Origin: Chlamydia trachomatis
GTDB lineage: Bacteria; Chlamydiota; Chlamydiia; Chlamydiales; Rhabdochlamydiaceae
Direction of reading: 5' to 3'
Length of the DNA stretch: 64,000 nt
NCBI GenBank assembly: GCA_945898205.1
Contig: CAMDHO010000002.1
Span: 1 to 64,000 of the forward strand
The notes below the pieces were generated by a model, which was not told where the DNA came from, did not search any database, and saw nothing but the letters and a program-made list of their open reading frames with translations. Shown piece by piece: positions 63,762-64,000 of the stretch (positions are counted from its first letter, which is position 1; each line of letters starts with the position of its first letter). The translations under genes were made by a program, and so were the position numbers.

Positions 63762-64000
63762 ATGAAAAACCGACCTTCACAAACTCTGAGCATTTCTCAG
63801 GTTACATGCATTGTTCATAAAAAACCAGGAAGTCAAATTGAATTTGAAGCAACGGTTTCTAAAGAACTTATTTCTTTATGCCACGCAAAAGCTATCAAAA
63901 TCATAGGGAAAAACTTGAGCATTCCCGGGTTTCGCAAAGGAAAAGTCCCAGAATCTTTTATCCTCCAAAAATTCCCTAAAGAAATCCAAGAAAAATGGCA
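63762..64000 (+). CDS. tig: Trigger factor, N-terminal part (cut by the window end)
   Basis: From ATG 63762 (AAGGAG 9 bases upstream) the frame stays open for ~79 codons to the window end. It contains CHAKAIKIIGKNLSIPGFRKGKVPESFIL, where GFRKGKVP is the ribosome-docking signature of trigger factor. In Chlamydia tig lies next to the SNF2-mreB-pckG group, which supports the assignment. The chaperone and PPIase domains are outside the window. Confidence 0.93.
   Translation, partial: MKNRPSQTLSISQVTCIVHKKPGSQIEFEATVSKELISLCHAKAIKIIGKNLSIPGFRKGKVPESFILQKFPKEIQEKW

Overview
The window is AT-rich chromosomal DNA from a member of the Chlamydiae, most likely an environmental (Chlamydia-like) lineage rather than the genus Chlamydia. 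The evidence is gene order: rpsA-nusA-infB-rbfA-truB, efp-accB-accC next to rpe, and tRNA-Gly/tig-SNF2 helicase-mreB-pckG are runs known from chlamydial chromosomes. IS elements, an integrated element, a group II intron remnant and many pseudogenes are typical of the larger genomes of amoeba- or arthropod-associated relatives. The species cannot be named from the sequence alone.

Layout. 1-2.7 kb is a graveyard of mobile DNA: an ISL3-type transposase tail, an IS3-family element with visible inverted repeats and a -1 frameshift site, and a serine recombinase that has lost its catalytic domain. 2.7-12.0 kb is an integrative element inserted in the 3' half of a tRNA-Tyr gene. It carries a tyrosine integrase, a small HTH protein, a DUF3987 primase/helicase-like protein, two phage-type accessory proteins, a Panacea-domain/membrane-protein pair that looks like a toxin-antitoxin system, and a frameshifted xenobiotic acetyltransferase. 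tRNA-Thr follows. 12.1-23.5 kb is ordinary metabolism: SEC-C protein, TtcA-like thiolase, PutP-like symporter, SurE, DusC-like enzyme, a five-gene YbhGFSR-plus-TolC type exporter operon, then tRNA-Val and tRNA-Asp.

23.6-28 kb has a YitT protein, then two GDP-sugar genes (fcl-like and gmd) that both start with nearly the same signal peptide. The fcl copy has lost a central block and key motifs. A shard of a second gmd and a HEPN/MNT pair follow. 28-36.7 kb is an all-minus block: rpe, a YvcK-like protein, a HAD phosphatase, efp, accB, accC, an EamA transporter, an aspartokinase without its ACT domains and an overlapping unknown 629-residue protein. 36.9-44 kb is the translation/transcription block rpsA, nusA, infB, rbfA, truB.

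44-56.5 kb is the accessory part: a DUF3050 gene lying between 16-bp inverted repeats together with an apparently ORF-less group II intron, menB, a dead tag gene, an RhlE-type helicase with a minisatellite tail, phhB with a duplicated upstream region, a 712-residue protein with a PI3/PI4-kinase-like motif set followed by a Ser/Thr/Pro-rich partner (effector candidates), a TetR regulator, a decayed IS66, an exported glycerophosphodiesterase and a small bilobed-hydrophobic (Inc-like) protein. 56.6-64 kb returns to the conserved core: pckG, mreB, SNF2 helicase, two identical tRNA-Gly genes and the start of tig.

The best candidates for something new are the twin signal peptides on the GDP-sugar enzymes, the kinase-like effector candidate with its partner gene, the Panacea/membrane-protein pair on the tRNA-Tyr element, and the DUF3050/group II intron unit.
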